From positions 1 through 37,076 of the IMG/VR virus record IMGVR_UViG_3300031999_006279: a DNA stretch of 37,076 nt; one strand, written 5' to 3'. This document shows, in pieces, positions 17,871-25,511 of this stretch (position 1 is the stretch's first letter; every line of letters starts with the position of its first letter). The notes under the pieces were generated by a model that was not told the DNA's origin, did not search any database, and saw only the letters and a program-made list of their open reading frames with translations. Made by a program: the position numbers and the translations under genes. Source of the stretch: a virus.

Positions 17871-18581
17871 TTATAAACCTTTTTCTTCAAAATACTTTTT
17901 AAAGTTCAAAATCTTTATAACATATTCTTGAGTTTCTATCGGATATCTTGACCATTCTTTAGCTTCAACTTTCTCAACACACATAGGCCCGCAATTGTAA
18001 CTACGAACGGCCAACTCAACATTATGCTCAAATAAATTTAACATTTTTGCAATATACCACGTTCCAAATTGAACAGAATCTTTAATTTTATATAAATTAT
18101 AGTACTTTCTGCCAATATCATCCGCTATTTCTTTTGCCGTATCAGGCATCACTTGGGTCAATCCCATTGCACCAGTTTTTGAAATTGCCTTTACGTTGTA
18201 TCCTGATTCTCCTCTTATAATGGCCATAATCAAACTTGTTTCAACATTATATTCTTCACTATAATCATATACAAAAGATGCAATATCGGTTATTTGCCCA
18301 ATTGATAGATTATGTTGAATATATTCTTCTTTAATGCTTATTAAAATAACCTCTCTTATCTTCTTTATTTTGCTCCACCTATAATTTTTTGGATCGATTG
18401 ATTGCTCAATAATGCTTAACTTCTCCATATTTTTATCAATCTTCACAATCGCTTCTTTGTATGATTTATCTGAATTTTGAATCTTATCGGTTAATTGTTT
18501 TTGATAAAAATCTACAACATAAAACAATAAAGCAAACATGCCTAAAACAATAAAACTTTGAATAAAAATTATTTTTTTCAT
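17871..18581 (-). CDS. Membrane-anchored lytic transglycosylase (SLT type, 236 aa)
   Basis: Cuts the glycan strands of peptidoglycan. Residues 4-24 form a signal anchor. The SLT domain occupies about 105-220: catalytic Glu125 in IIRGESGYN, then GAMGLTQVMPDTA (137-149) and AVRSYNCGP. A coiled segment at 25-60 would hold the domain in the periplasm. It is next to the M15 peptidase gene region, and the two could together serve lysis or wall entry. The anchor argues for action from the inner membrane rather than on the virion. Start ATG 18581 follows GAGGTAATA. The gene is intact despite the TnpB gene at its 3' end. Confidence 0.85.
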   Translation of the reverse strand: MKKIIFIQSFIVLGMFALLFYVVDFYQKQLTDKIQNSDKSYKEAIVKIDKNMEKLSIIEQSIDPKNYRWSKIKKIREVILISIKEEYIQHNLSIGQITDIASFVYDYSEEYNVETSLIMAIIRGESGYNVKAISKTGAMGLTQVMPDTAKEIADDIGRKYYNLYKIKDSVQFGTWYIAKMLNLFEHNVELAVRSYNCGPMCVEKVEAKEWSRYPIETQEYVIKILNFKKYFEEKGL

Positions 18582-18583
18582 TA

Positions 18584-19045
18584 TTACCTCGAAAATTTGT
18601 CAGCGACCTTCGTAGCTACCCAACTATCGGGTTTTATTATACAAACAAATCCCTGGTTTACGACAAACCCAACAAGTTCTTCAACATATTGACCGGAAGC
18701 AAATTTCTTATCTTTGTTACAGTCTATGTGTATTTGAATCTCAAGTTTATCTTTTGGCAAACTTTCAACCAACTTATATGCACATTCTAACGAATACCAT
18801 GTCTCATTCATTAAACGTTCCCTAAGAGCTATCAATCTTCTTTTCTCATTCTTTTTAACAAAAATAATTCCACCCTTATTTGCCTTATGTAGCACAATTA
18901 CAGTGCTATAAACTGTCTTTTTGTACTTCCGATTTACTTGACTGTCAGTTCCAATATACAGTCTGTATTCATATCCTTCTTCTAACTTATTTTTTATTTC
19001 ATTTATTATGTCCACTTCTTTTCCATCATAATTCTTAAAATTCAT
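18584..19045 (-). CDS. RNase H-like protein of the YkuK/DUF458 family (153 aa)
   Basis: The sequence YRLYIGTDSQV (residues 27-37) and the alternating strand pattern TVIVLHK, GGIIFVKK, ALRERLMNETWYSLECAY, IQIHIDCN match the YkuK/DUF458 predicted RNase H-fold family; D33 would be an active-site acid. Size is as expected. Ribosome site GTAGGAGTTTTATATTT before ATG 19045, behind a near-consensus sigma70 promoter, so it is probably expressed early. It contains the only in-frame CGG in the window clearly read straight (Arg39, 18931-18929): the +1 frame there stops after 11 codons, while the zero frame continues with family features. Confidence 0.75.
   Translation of the reverse strand: MNFKNYDGKEVDIINEIKNKLEEGYEYRLYIGTDSQVNRKYKKTVYSTVIVLHKANKGGIIFVKKNEKRRLIALRERLMNETWYSLECAYKLVESLPKDKLEIQIHIDCNKDKKFASGQYVEELVGFVVNQGFVCIIKPDSWVATKVADKFSR
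18929..18931 (-). other. In-frame CGG read without frameshift
   Basis: Codons GTA AAT CGG AAG TAC in the RNase H-like gene. The zero frame carries family features on both sides, so this CGG is decoded as an ordinary codon, presumably Arg. It is the one clear exception to the CGG shift rule in this window. Confidence 0.8.
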
Positions 19046-19074
19046 AAATATAAAACTCCTACATCTATATCATT

Positions 19075-19103
19075 ATTATAGCATAAATAAAAACAAATGT
19101 CAA
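19075..19103 (-). promoter_or_regulatory. Sigma70 promoter, TTGACA-N17-TATAAT
   Basis: Minus strand TTGACA (19103-19098), a 17-base spacer, and TATAAT (19080-19075) with the extended TG element (ATGCTATAAT). Perfect consensus. Predicted start near 19068, giving a leader of about 23 bases with AGGAG before the ATG of the RNase H-like gene. Confidence 0.92.
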
Positions 19104-19112
19104 GAATTATTT

Positions 19113-19265
19113 TTAATAATAAGCAGGTTCGAGTATAATAAAAAACATCTTTCCACATTTAGAACATGGATATTTTTTACTAAGCTGCATCTTATCTATA
19201 TTTTTGATCGGTTCGTTGCAAATTGGACAATTATAAATTTTTTTTTCTTTTTTCTTTTCGAACAT
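19113..19265 (-). CDS. Small zinc ribbon protein (50 aa)
   Basis: Short ORF with two CxxC pairs, C13/C16 (CPIC) and C34/C37 (CSKC), preceded by a Lys-rich N-terminus. Ribosome site ATAGGATAAAAAA before ATG 19265. It fills the gap between the peptidase gene and the sigma70 promoter. A zinc-ribbon fold is likely; function unknown. Its 3' end lies ten bases before the -35 element. Confidence 0.65.
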   Translation of the reverse strand: MFEKKKEKKIYNCPICNEPIKNIDKMQLSKKYPCSKCGKMFFIILEPAYY

Positions 19266-19282
19266 TTTTTTATCCTATTTTG

Positions 19283-20041
19283 TTACATATTTTTTAATGC
19301 TATAATAACAGAATTTGTATTTACTATGTTTAGGTTTAGCATCTTTAATACTGCTGTAGTTTTTTTACCAATTATACCATCGATATTACCTATTTCATAA
19401 TAACCAAGTCTGATCAACTGAGATTGAATAAACATATTTTTTATTTTTTCTTTATCTTCGTTCGGATCCCAATTTCCCGTGTCCAAGCAACATGCTTTTG
19501 CTGCGACTTCATAGGGCAAACTATCATATGCTTTTGACCAGGTTCTACAAGGAAAATCGAAATGCCAGCGTTCAGATTTGCTCATATCTGGTTTTGAAAT
19601 AATTGGTCTAAATCCAAGTGGTTTGCACAACTTCCAAAATTCTTCTAATTGTTTTTCATAAGGAATATTTGGGAAAGTTAGCTGTTCTATACTTATATCA
19701 ATGGCATGACCTGAAGTATGAAAACTTTCACCCGGTTTTGCAACAAATGCTTTTTTAATACCCTTTTCATACAATTCTCTTGCAACTTTTTGTTGCCCAA
19801 ATGTACGAAATAGATCTGAAATATGCAAGTTTCCACCTTTTTTCCCGACCTCTTCGTTAAGTAATTTTAATGCATCAAACATTTCTGAACAAATATTTGA
19901 TCCCTGACCTAGCTCTTGAATCTTTAATCTTTTTCCTGTTTTTTTGCCAATGTAAATTGTATCAATTCCACTTGCACTTACTAAATTTTCTCTTTTCAAA
20001 TCTGTATTTTTGAAACTTATAAATTGATTTACCGTGCCCAT
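19283..20041 (-). CDS. M15-type peptidase endolysin with C-terminal wall-binding domain (252 aa)
   Basis: Probable D,D- or L,D-carboxypeptidase/endopeptidase that cuts peptidoglycan stem peptides. Zinc ligands are visible: H108 and D115 in SFHTSGHAID (SxHxxGxAxD) and H160 in ERWHFDFP. The C-terminal 50 residues (LIRLGYYEIGNIDGIIGKKTTAVLKML) resemble a PG_binding_1 domain. No signal peptide is seen, so release would need a holin or it acts as a virion enzyme. The ATG 20041 follows AAAAGGAGATTAAA, within the end of the cupin gene. Confidence 0.85.
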   Translation of the reverse strand: MGTVNQFISFKNTDLKRENLVSASGIDTIYIGKKTGKRLKIQELGQGSNICSEMFDALKLLNEEVGKKGGNLHISDLFRTFGQQKVARELYEKGIKKAFVAKPGESFHTSGHAIDISIEQLTFPNIPYEKQLEEFWKLCKPLGFRPIISKPDMSKSERWHFDFPCRTWSKAYDSLPYEVAAKACCLDTGNWDPNEDKEKIKNMFIQSQLIRLGYYEIGNIDGIIGKKTTAVLKMLNLNIVNTNSVIIALKNM

Positions 20042-20042
20042 T

Positions 20043-20424
20043 TTAATCTCCTTTTACTATTCTAATTGAATCTTCTGGTTGATCGTGCGTTGATACTTCA
20101 AGAATTTGCGAATCCATAAGAGCTATTACCTGATGTACTCTATTGCGAGGAATATGAAAGGTTTCACCCGCCTCTAAAATTATTGACCACATTCCGCTTC
20201 CTTTTGTCGCTTCTATTCTTTCAACGTTATCGCCATATCTTAATTCAATTTTACCAACTAAAATATGAAAAGTCTCTAATTTTTCAATGTGTTTGTGAAT
20301 TGACATTTTTTTATTCTTAAAAATATATAATATCTTTGCACAATATTCATCTCTATTTTCTATAATCTTCTCGCCGCCCCATCCGCTTTTTGATCCATTG
20401 AGATTCAATAATTTTATCGTACAT
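20043..20424 (-). CDS. Cupin, sugar-phosphate isomerase-like (126 aa), with CGG +1 shift after residue 13
   Basis: Single cupin domain like the C-terminal part of ManC/type II mannose-6-phosphate isomerase. Cupin pattern: HKHIEKLETFHILVGKIEL, then GETFHIPRNRVHQV. An annotation that ignores the shift would start at TTG 20408 without a ribosome site. The better start is ATG 20424, behind AAAGGATAATTAATA. From there it reads MYDKIIESQWIKK, hits CGG 20385-20383, and continues after one base with GWGGEKIIENRDEYC. The K-x-WG-x-E-x-I-x-x-N-x-x-YC string is typical of these cupins and exists only in the joined frame. A paralogue lies at 31166. Probably works on nucleotide-sugar or heptose intermediates with the adjacent genes. 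Confidence 0.72.
20383..20385 (-). other. CGG +1 shift site 11 (cupin)
   Basis: Zero-frame AAG CGG ATG. Skipping C gives GGA (Gly) TGG GGC GGC GAG, the conserved start of the cupin. It is hidden if the TTG at 20408 is taken as the start. Confidence 0.72.
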
Positions 20425-20430
20425 TATTAA

Positions 20431-21240
20431 TTATCCTTTTATTATAATTTTATTTCCCTTTTTTAAATTTTCTTCGGTCCACATGGGTTGAATATTTGTA
20501 TAATGACAAACCCATAAAAATTGCACTCTATCTGTTAGATCTGCCAAACTTAGCGGATAAATGTGATCCAATTGCCATAAACTACCATAGTTTTCCCATG
20601 TCATTTTTTCACCAGTTATAGGGTGATCATAAAATTGTTTTTCAATGTATTGTTTAAATTCTTCAATTGAGCAGCCCAAATCACGAACAGCCGAGCCTGC
20701 TTTAGAGCCGTTTCTTACGCTTGCTCTCACTCTACTTCTAACATTACAAGCAATTTTAAATTGAATATCTGTCTTGCATCTATTTGTACCATAGTGTGGA
20801 TTTTTTAGACGCCATCGAGCATCCTGTTCTTTTTTCTTTTCTGGATTTTTTTGACGCCACTGTTCTCTCCCCTTCTTTACTTTTTCTGGATTTTTTTGAC
20901 GCCATTGAGCTGATTTTTCTTTGTTGTACTCTGGGTTTTTTTGATAATATTGTTTGTTGTAATCTGGATTTTTTTCATACCTTTTTTTTCCCATTTCTTT
21001 TACTTTCTCAGGGTTATCCTTTTTCCATTTTTTATTTTGTTCTTTTTCTTTATCAATATTATTTAAATATAATCTTCTTCTACTTTGTTTACATTTTTCT
21101 TTATTTTTTTCTCTCCATTTTCTTTTTTCTTTTGCTCTGCAATCTCTACATTCACTTCGATAATATTTTCTATTTTTATATTTTTCATAATAACATATTG
21201 GATATCCCCAACCACAATCTTTACAAAATTTTAATAACAT
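20431..21240 (-). CDS. HNH homing endonuclease with KNPE repeat linker (269 aa)
   Basis: N-terminal zinc-finger-like cysteines (CKDCGWG, CRDCRAKEK), a middle region of imperfect repeats (WRQKNPEKxKE, five or more copies, encoded by a recurring CAAAAAAATCCAGA-like core on the minus strand), and a C-terminal HNH core with DHIYPLS and QFLWVCHYTNIQP. The C-terminal 80 residues are paralogous to those of 14809-15609. Its ATG overlaps the stop of the heptose kinase gene (TAATG) and its stop lies just before the cupin start, so it sits between two host genes without disrupting them. Confidence 0.78.
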   Translation of the reverse strand: MLLKFCKDCGWGYPICYYEKYKNRKYYRSECRDCRAKEKRKWREKNKEKCKQSRRRLYLNNIDKEKEQNKKWKKDNPEKVKEMGKKRYEKNPDYNKQYYQKNPEYNKEKSAQWRQKNPEKVKKGREQWRQKNPEKKKEQDARWRLKNPHYGTNRCKTDIQFKIACNVRSRVRASVRNGSKAGSAVRDLGCSIEEFKQYIEKQFYDHPITGEKMTWENYGSLWQLDHIYPLSLADLTDRVQFLWVCHYTNIQPMWTEENLKKGNKIIIKG

Positions 21241-22136
21241 TATTTCAATTCCTCTTTTGATACCGTATTTGTACCAATTTCGCGCTTAGACACCAAAATA
21301 GAAGCCGCTCGGTTGCCCTCTCTAATAGATTCATAAAAATCGTTAGTATTTAAATAAGTGGTAATCAAAGCACTTAAAAAAACATCACCGGCTCCGATCA
21401 CTTTCGGTTTATTTTCAACTTTTTCGACCCCTAATTTAAATTTTACTTTCCCAAATTGAAGCAATTCCGCTCCTTCTGGTCCTTTTGTTATAATTAAATT
21501 TTGAACTTTCTCATCTGTTCCATGTTTAGAGTTCAAATATTCATTTAAATTAATTTTTATTACATAGCTTTTCAAATGTCTCCAAATGCTTAAGTCTTGT
21601 TTCTTCGTGTCAATAAAAATTGTACCATTTTTATATTCCTTCAGTTTGTCAATAACTAATTCACTAACCGTACCTTTACCATAATCGCTTATTGCAATTG
21701 CATCAAAATCATTTAATCTGTTCCTCTCAAATAAAAAATTAAATTTTTTAATCATATCGTCACTAAAGCGTTTTTTATTGTCAATTCGCGCTACTTGTTT
21801 TTCTTGTTCTAGGTCTATGATTCTTGTTTTTATGATGTTGTCAGATAGCGATAATTGACTACTAAAGTCATTTGTAAACGCACAATTTGATACAAAAATG
21901 TTTCTTTGCTTAAGTTCTCTTAAACATAAATCTGATACAATTCCAGAGTATATGGCGTCATTTTCGCTGCATAATAGCTTTAAATTGCTGGCAACATTCA
22001 TTGCTCCGCCTAACATATATGCTTCTTGTTCTATATCATAAATTGGCATATTTTCTTGTTCAGAGGACATTCTATACGATTTACACAAAATATAATGATC
22101 AATAATGCTATCACCAATTACTAATATTTTTTTCAT
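21240..22136 (-). CDS. rfaE1: HldE N-terminal type heptose-7-phosphate kinase (PfkB family, 298 aa)
   Basis: Phosphorylates D-glycero-D-manno-heptose 7-phosphate at C1, or a close analogue. PfkB-family landmarks: VIGDSIIDHY (6-15), GGAMNVASN (43-51), DYGKGTVS (about 150-157) and the catalytic GAGD (248-251, Asp251). The length is normal for a stand-alone HldE1/RfaE1 domain. In many bacteria this kinase is fused to a nucleotidyltransferase; here that partner is the separate gene at 22300-22738, with one 56-aa gene in between. Its ATG overlaps the TGA of that small gene. Confidence 0.85.
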   Translation of the reverse strand: MKKILVIGDSIIDHYILCKSYRMSSEQENMPIYDIEQEAYMLGGAMNVASNLKLLCSENDAIYSGIVSDLCLRELKQRNIFVSNCAFTNDFSSQLSLSDNIIKTRIIDLEQEKQVARIDNKKRFSDDMIKKFNFLFERNRLNDFDAIAISDYGKGTVSELVIDKLKEYKNGTIFIDTKKQDLSIWRHLKSYVIKINLNEYLNSKHGTDEKVQNLIITKGPEGAELLQFGKVKFKLGVEKVENKPKVIGAGDVFLSALITTYLNTNDFYESIREGNRAASILVSKREIGTNTVSKEELK

Positions 22137-22303
22137 TTTGTCAGTCCTAATTCTTTAAACAAGCTATTATATAAAACCATAAATTGCTCATCTGAAACAC
22201 CCGTTCTTTTTAGCATAATATACTGAACAGCTGCCAATGCTTTTAATTGCTTTTCATTTAATTTCTTTATGAAATTTATAATATTTTTATTTTCTTCTAT
22301 CAT
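22133..22303 (-). CDS. Small conserved-looking protein (56 aa) between heptose kinase and nucleotidyltransferase
   Basis: ATG 22303 overlaps the TGA of the nucleotidyltransferase, and its TGA overlaps the ATG of the kinase, the same ATGA coupling as elsewhere in the operon. The sequence is helical (IINFIKKLNEKQLKALAAVQ) with a basic patch. Not recognised. The two-sided translational coupling is the main reason to believe it is expressed. Confidence 0.65.
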   Translation of the reverse strand: MIEENKNIINFIKKLNEKQLKALAAVQYIMLKRTGVSDEQFMVLYNSLFKELGLTK

Positions 22304-22738
22304 ATTTGTTTTATTTTTTTTCCTTTTATCCTTTCAATAATCTTTGAGCTGCTCATATCATCGACTAAAGGGCAGTATATAACTTGTGCAATATCTGACC
22401 CAATTACAACTTTATCAACGTAGTCCATTCCCTTCACAATAACACTTGGACTTACATTTTTAATCAACTCATATAATTCTTCGTTTGTATCAAAACCAAT
22501 TACTTCATCTACTACAAAATCACTACCAATTTTTAAATTTAATAAATTTCTTTTTCTTTCCCAGTGCTCAAATATCGGCCTATTCGGACCTTTATCTTGT
22601 CTAATTTTATTGTCAGAATCTAGGCCTATTACGACTTGTCCGGTTTGACCAGCTAATTCTCTACAAAAGGTCAATAAATTATAATGACCTATATGAGTTA
22701 GATCAAATGTTCCGGTTTGTAAAAATTACTCTATTCAT
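22300..22738 (-). CDS. rfaE2: HldE C-terminal type sugar-phosphate nucleotidyltransferase (145 aa) with CGG +1 shift
   Basis: Transfers a nucleotide to a sugar 1-phosphate, most likely heptose 1-phosphate given the neighbours. It starts at ATG 22738 inside the end of the upstream gene, reads MNRVIFTN, meets CGG 22714-22712 and continues after one base as GTFDLTHIGHYNLL. The joined TNGTFDLTHIGH is the hallmark of the HxGH cytidylyl/adenylyltransferase family (H15, G17, H18). Further family features are VVIGLDSD, VIVKGMDYV and DDMSSSKIIERI. Length and end match RfaE2-type proteins. Without the shift translation ends 11 codons in, so the only working product is the shifted one. Substrate and nucleotide (ADP, CDP or GDP) cannot be fixed here. 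Confidence 0.8.
22712..22714 (-). other. CGG +1 shift site 4 (nucleotidyltransferase)
   Basis: Zero-frame AAC CGG AAC ATT TGA. Skipping C gives GGA (Gly9), the invariant glycine of the TNG-x-F-D motif. Confidence 0.88.
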
Positions 22739-23105
22739 CAAAACTCATTTCCAAAATTTCAATAGAACCAACTTTTTTAGTTCCGTTCATTAAATAAATT
22801 TCATTTCTTTTCTGTCTTTTTGATTCTTGAATAAAAAATTTAATATCTCCGCCTCTTACAAATAACTTATCCTTTTCAATATCAATAAAGATACTTGTTT
22901 GTAAAATAGTTGAAACATCATTATGACATTTAAGATTTATTTTTTTTGTTTTTATCTTTGATTCAATTGCTAAATCTATAATTGTTTCTATTAAAGTTTC
23001 ATTCCATTCACATACCGAACCATTAAAAATTGCTCCTTCAACTACTTCACCTGTTTTTTCACAAACAAACACTCCAGGATGTCTACTCCAATAATATTTA
23101 ATCAT
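22731..23105 (-). CDS. Hypothetical protein (124 aa) in the heptose region
   Basis: Not recognised. Mixed alpha/beta protein with a compact N-terminus (YYWSRHPGVFVCEKTGEVVE) and a Lys-rich second half. Start overlaps the end of the HNH endonuclease gene by eight bases, preceded by GGAGAAAGAAA. Its own 3' end overlaps the start of the nucleotidyltransferase by eight bases, pointing to coupled expression with the sugar genes. Confidence 0.6.
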   Translation of the reverse strand: MIKYYWSRHPGVFVCEKTGEVVEGAIFNGSVCEWNETLIETIIDLAIESKIKTKKINLKCHNDVSTILQTSIFIDIEKDKLFVRGGDIKFFIQESKRQKRNEIYLMNGTKKVGSIEILEMSFDE

Positions 23106-24310
23106 TTTCTTTCTCCTTTTTCCAATGTATTAATTTGCCCGTATTTTTTTTCATATTTCTTCTTGATTTCAAATAGACTTCTTTATTTTGCATCGGATAT
23201 TCTGTACCAAAATTCTTAAAACTTGTTTGTTTCTTTTTTTCCTGCACATCTCTATTTTTTGATGGATTATTTACTCCAAAATTTTTTATACATGTTTCCT
23301 GTTTTTTTTCCTTTATGCTTTGTAATTGAGAAGGATTTGATATTCCATAATTATTTTCCCAAAATTCTTTTATTTTTTTCTTGCCAATTTCTGATTGAAA
23401 AATATTTTCTACACCATAATCTTTAATACAAATTTCCTTTTTTTTATTTTTTACATCCTCTATCTGAGAAACATTTTCAACTCCATATTTTTTTTCTAAA
23501 GTCTTTTTTGTTTTTTCTGTTGTTTTTATAATTTTTATTATACTCTGTTCTACACTCTTTGCAGCAACTCCACTTCTCAATAAATTCATCAATATCTTTT
23601 TCTTTTTTGCATTTTATACAAATTTTACTATTCAATTTTTCTTTAATATGTATATTTCTTCCTTTGAAAGAAAAAGTTTGAGTATGACAATTAGGACACA
23701 AAAAACATAAATTTTCAATTCTATTATCACCACGATTACCATCTATGTGATGAAGATCTAATACCAATTCTTTTTCTCTCCATTGTGGCTCTTGGCCGCA
23801 TTCTGCACACTTATACTCTAAGAGATTATTTTGTAAAATTAACATTCTTAAAGTGCTACTATTCTTCCTTTCTTTTCCTAAAATTAAATAATCTTCAATT
23901 TTAGTTTTTCTAAAATTTGGATGTCTTTGCTTTAAATTTAAAACATTGTGCGGATAAGCAAAAAAATTTCCATACTCTCTATCAATAAATTCACATTTTT
24001 TATGTGAATTTATATATGATTGAGGAACAATTTTGATTAATTCGTCAAATACATTATCAATTTTTTTTTGCATGTCCATAAAATCTTTTTTTAAACTATT
24101 AACAAATCTTTCTCTATGTCCTTGCCCACATTTATAAACATTATAAGGATTGTTCCAAAATTCACCATAATCTTTATCAAAAAATTTACATGTTTTATCT
24201 GTCCCTTTATATGTAGAAAAATCAATAATAACATTATCTCCATGTTTTTCAAAAATTAATTTTTCTATTTTTTCTCTGCTATATCCGCCACTTCCTTTTT
24301 TCCTGCCCAT
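23098..24310 (-). CDS. HNH homing endonuclease with NUMOD-like repeats, interrupted at an A8 run
   Basis: N-terminal modules (about 10-75 and 95-145) match those of the endonuclease at 11348 (HGDNVIIDFSTY ... CKFFDKDYGEFW). The HNH core is VLDLHHIDGNRGDNRIENLC then CPNC. A zinc-finger-like CIKC/CKEC pair follows. The frame then reaches a run of eight A (23495-23488) and stops after a few codons at 23477. With seven A it would continue as KKYGVENVSQ, giving four copies of the NUMOD-like unit (YGVxNxSQ/K) to 23098, 403 residues in total. This break is not at a CGG, so it is either polymerase or ribosome slippage, a sequencing error, or natural decay. The 5' end overlaps the glycosyltransferase gene by 46 bases. 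Confidence 0.68.
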
Positions 24311-25072
24311 AATCTATGTGTCTCCATTACTTTTGGATGTCTACCTTCATATTGATAAATTTTATGATTATTGTCTTTTATTGATCCGTTTTCGTCCACG
24401 TACCAACCATAATCAAAATTTTTACCCGTATTGTTATAATTATCTCCAAATCTAGTTTCCCACCATTGTTTTTTTACATTAAATTTTTTTTCGACATTTT
24501 TACAAAATGCATAATGATGGTACTTGACACATAAATAATCAAATACGTAAGGTCTAACAAATGGTATATTTCCCCAATTCATAAAATTGTCATTAACAAA
24601 AAAACAATCATTAGTTATTTTAAACAATCTAGGAAACTGCTGAAAACAGTAGTGCTCAAAATCGTTACAAAACGTTAGAGATTGGAAATATGCTGCATAT
24701 CTATTTTGTTGTTCCATTATTTTGCAACAATTGTCGATCAACTTAAAATTTTCTTTTGTATAACATTCATCTCCGTCAATAATCAATAAAAAATCACTGC
24801 CCAATTCTTTTATTTTTTGAAGACCAATATTTCGCTGTTGGGGATCTGATAGCTCGTTTGCTTCAATATGAAAAACTTTTTGATTGTCTGCATATTTTTT
24901 TATTATTTCTATTGTTCCGTCTGTACTTCTTGGAGATTTTCCTAGTCTAATAATCTCTTGATAACTTCCGTTCTACAATTACAACATTATCAACAAAAGG
25001 TAAATAAGACCTAATAGAATAATCTAAAAATTCCGCCTCATTATAAACTGTGCATAAAACGGACAATTTCAT
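24265..25072 (-). CDS. Family 2-type glycosyltransferase (268 aa) with CGG +1 shift
   Basis: GT-A fold transferase adding a sugar from a nucleotide donor. From ATG 25072 it reads KLSVLCTVYNEAEFLDYSI, typical of GT2 N-termini, through VDNVVIVE, then meets CGG 24970-24968 and continues after one base as GSYQEIIRLGKSPRSTDGT. The usual 'E/D-G-S-x-D-x-T' region of GT2 is thus spread over the junction. The metal-binding DxD is in LLIIDGDECY. The C-terminal part holds aromatic-rich motifs. Four bases separate the start from the preceding stop. A second protein of this kind lies at 33392. Confidence 0.78.
24968..24970 (-). other. CGG +1 shift site 5 (glycosyltransferase)
   Basis: Zero-frame GAA CGG AAG. 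Skipping C gives GGA (Gly) AGT TAT CAA. The six bases CGGAAG are the same as at the non-shifting site 18931-18926, so the downstream hexamer alone does not decide. Confidence 0.83.
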
Positions 25073-25076
25073 TTTA

Positions 25077-25298
25077 TTAGCGTACTTTTGTCAAATCTGC
25101 CAAAATCTTCATGCTTGTATTATTTGCAAGTTTCAAAGCATCAACAACCGGCTTCAATCTGTCATTTTCATCTTTCAAACTTGAAATAATCTCATCATAC
25201 CTATTCAATTTTTGACCCATTCTTGACAATACTCCAACTGATTCGTCCAATTTTGTTTCCAATTCTTTTACTTTTTTTTCAAGTTCTAAATTCGTCAT
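25077..25298 (-). CDS. Short coiled-coil protein (73 aa)
   Basis: Not recognised. Heptad pattern throughout (LELEKKVKELETKLDESVGV, then YDEIISSLKDENDRLKPVVD), so a coiled coil. Good ribosome site (AACAAGGAGAATAAA before ATG 25298) and a T4-type late promoter sequence 35 bases upstream, suggesting late expression, perhaps as a structural or assembly protein. Confidence 0.7.
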   Translation of the reverse strand: MTNLELEKKVKELETKLDESVGVLSRMGQKLNRYDEIISSLKDENDRLKPVVDALKLANNTSMKILADLTKVR

Positions 25299-25332
25299 TT
25301 TATTCTCCTTGTTAAATTAATTTTATTTTTTC

Positions 25333-25340
25333 TATTTATA
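25333..25340 (-). promoter_or_regulatory. Late promoter, TATAAATA
   Basis: Exact T4-type late element TATAAATA on the minus strand in the context ACATTATAAATAGAAAA, 35 bases before the coiled-coil gene start. The flanking bases resemble the TAATAAATA elements in front of the virion genes. Confidence 0.65.
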
Positions 25341-25434
25341 ATGTTTCTTTTATTATCTCTTCTAATGTCTTAAAAAATTTTTCAAAATTAAAACCTTCTT
25401 TTTCCTCTTTTGTTGTTAAGATAACTTCATACAT
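25336..25434 (-). CDS. Possible short ORF (32 aa; longer form from 25476)
   Basis: Open frame ending at TAA 25338-25336. The first ATG (25476) overlaps the -10 box of the sigma70 promoter, so a transcript from it would miss that start; the next in-frame ATG is 25434, with only a weak A-rich ribosome site. The peptide is acidic and helical (EEKEGFNFEKFFKTLEEIIK). Expression uncertain. Confidence 0.4.
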   Translation of the reverse strand: MYEVILTTKEEKEGFNFEKFFKTLEEIIKETL

Positions 25435-25474
25435 ATCAGCTATATTGTTTTTTCTTTTAAGTTTTACTATCTTC

Positions 25475-25503
25475 ATTATAACACAATTATTTTCATTTGT
25501 CAA
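25475..25503 (-). promoter_or_regulatory. Sigma70 promoter, TTGACA-N17-TATAAT
   Basis: TTGACA (25503-25498), 17-base spacer, TATAAT (25480-25475) with TG one base before. Same architecture as 19075-19103. It lies between the propeller-like gene and the short ORF and could drive the short ORF, the coiled-coil gene and the glycosyltransferase. Confidence 0.85.
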
Positions 25504-25511
25504 CAATTATT

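Noticed and set aside
19120-19135. A tRNA-like T-loop (GGTTCGAGT on the plus strand)
   Set aside because: No acceptor stem or anticodon arm can be built around it, and the minus strand codes for a zinc-ribbon peptide there.
20780-21000. Repeated CTGGATTTTTTTGACGCC-like units as a regulatory or origin repeat
   Set aside because: They code for the KNPE-type linker repeats of the HNH endonuclease and vary as protein repeats do.
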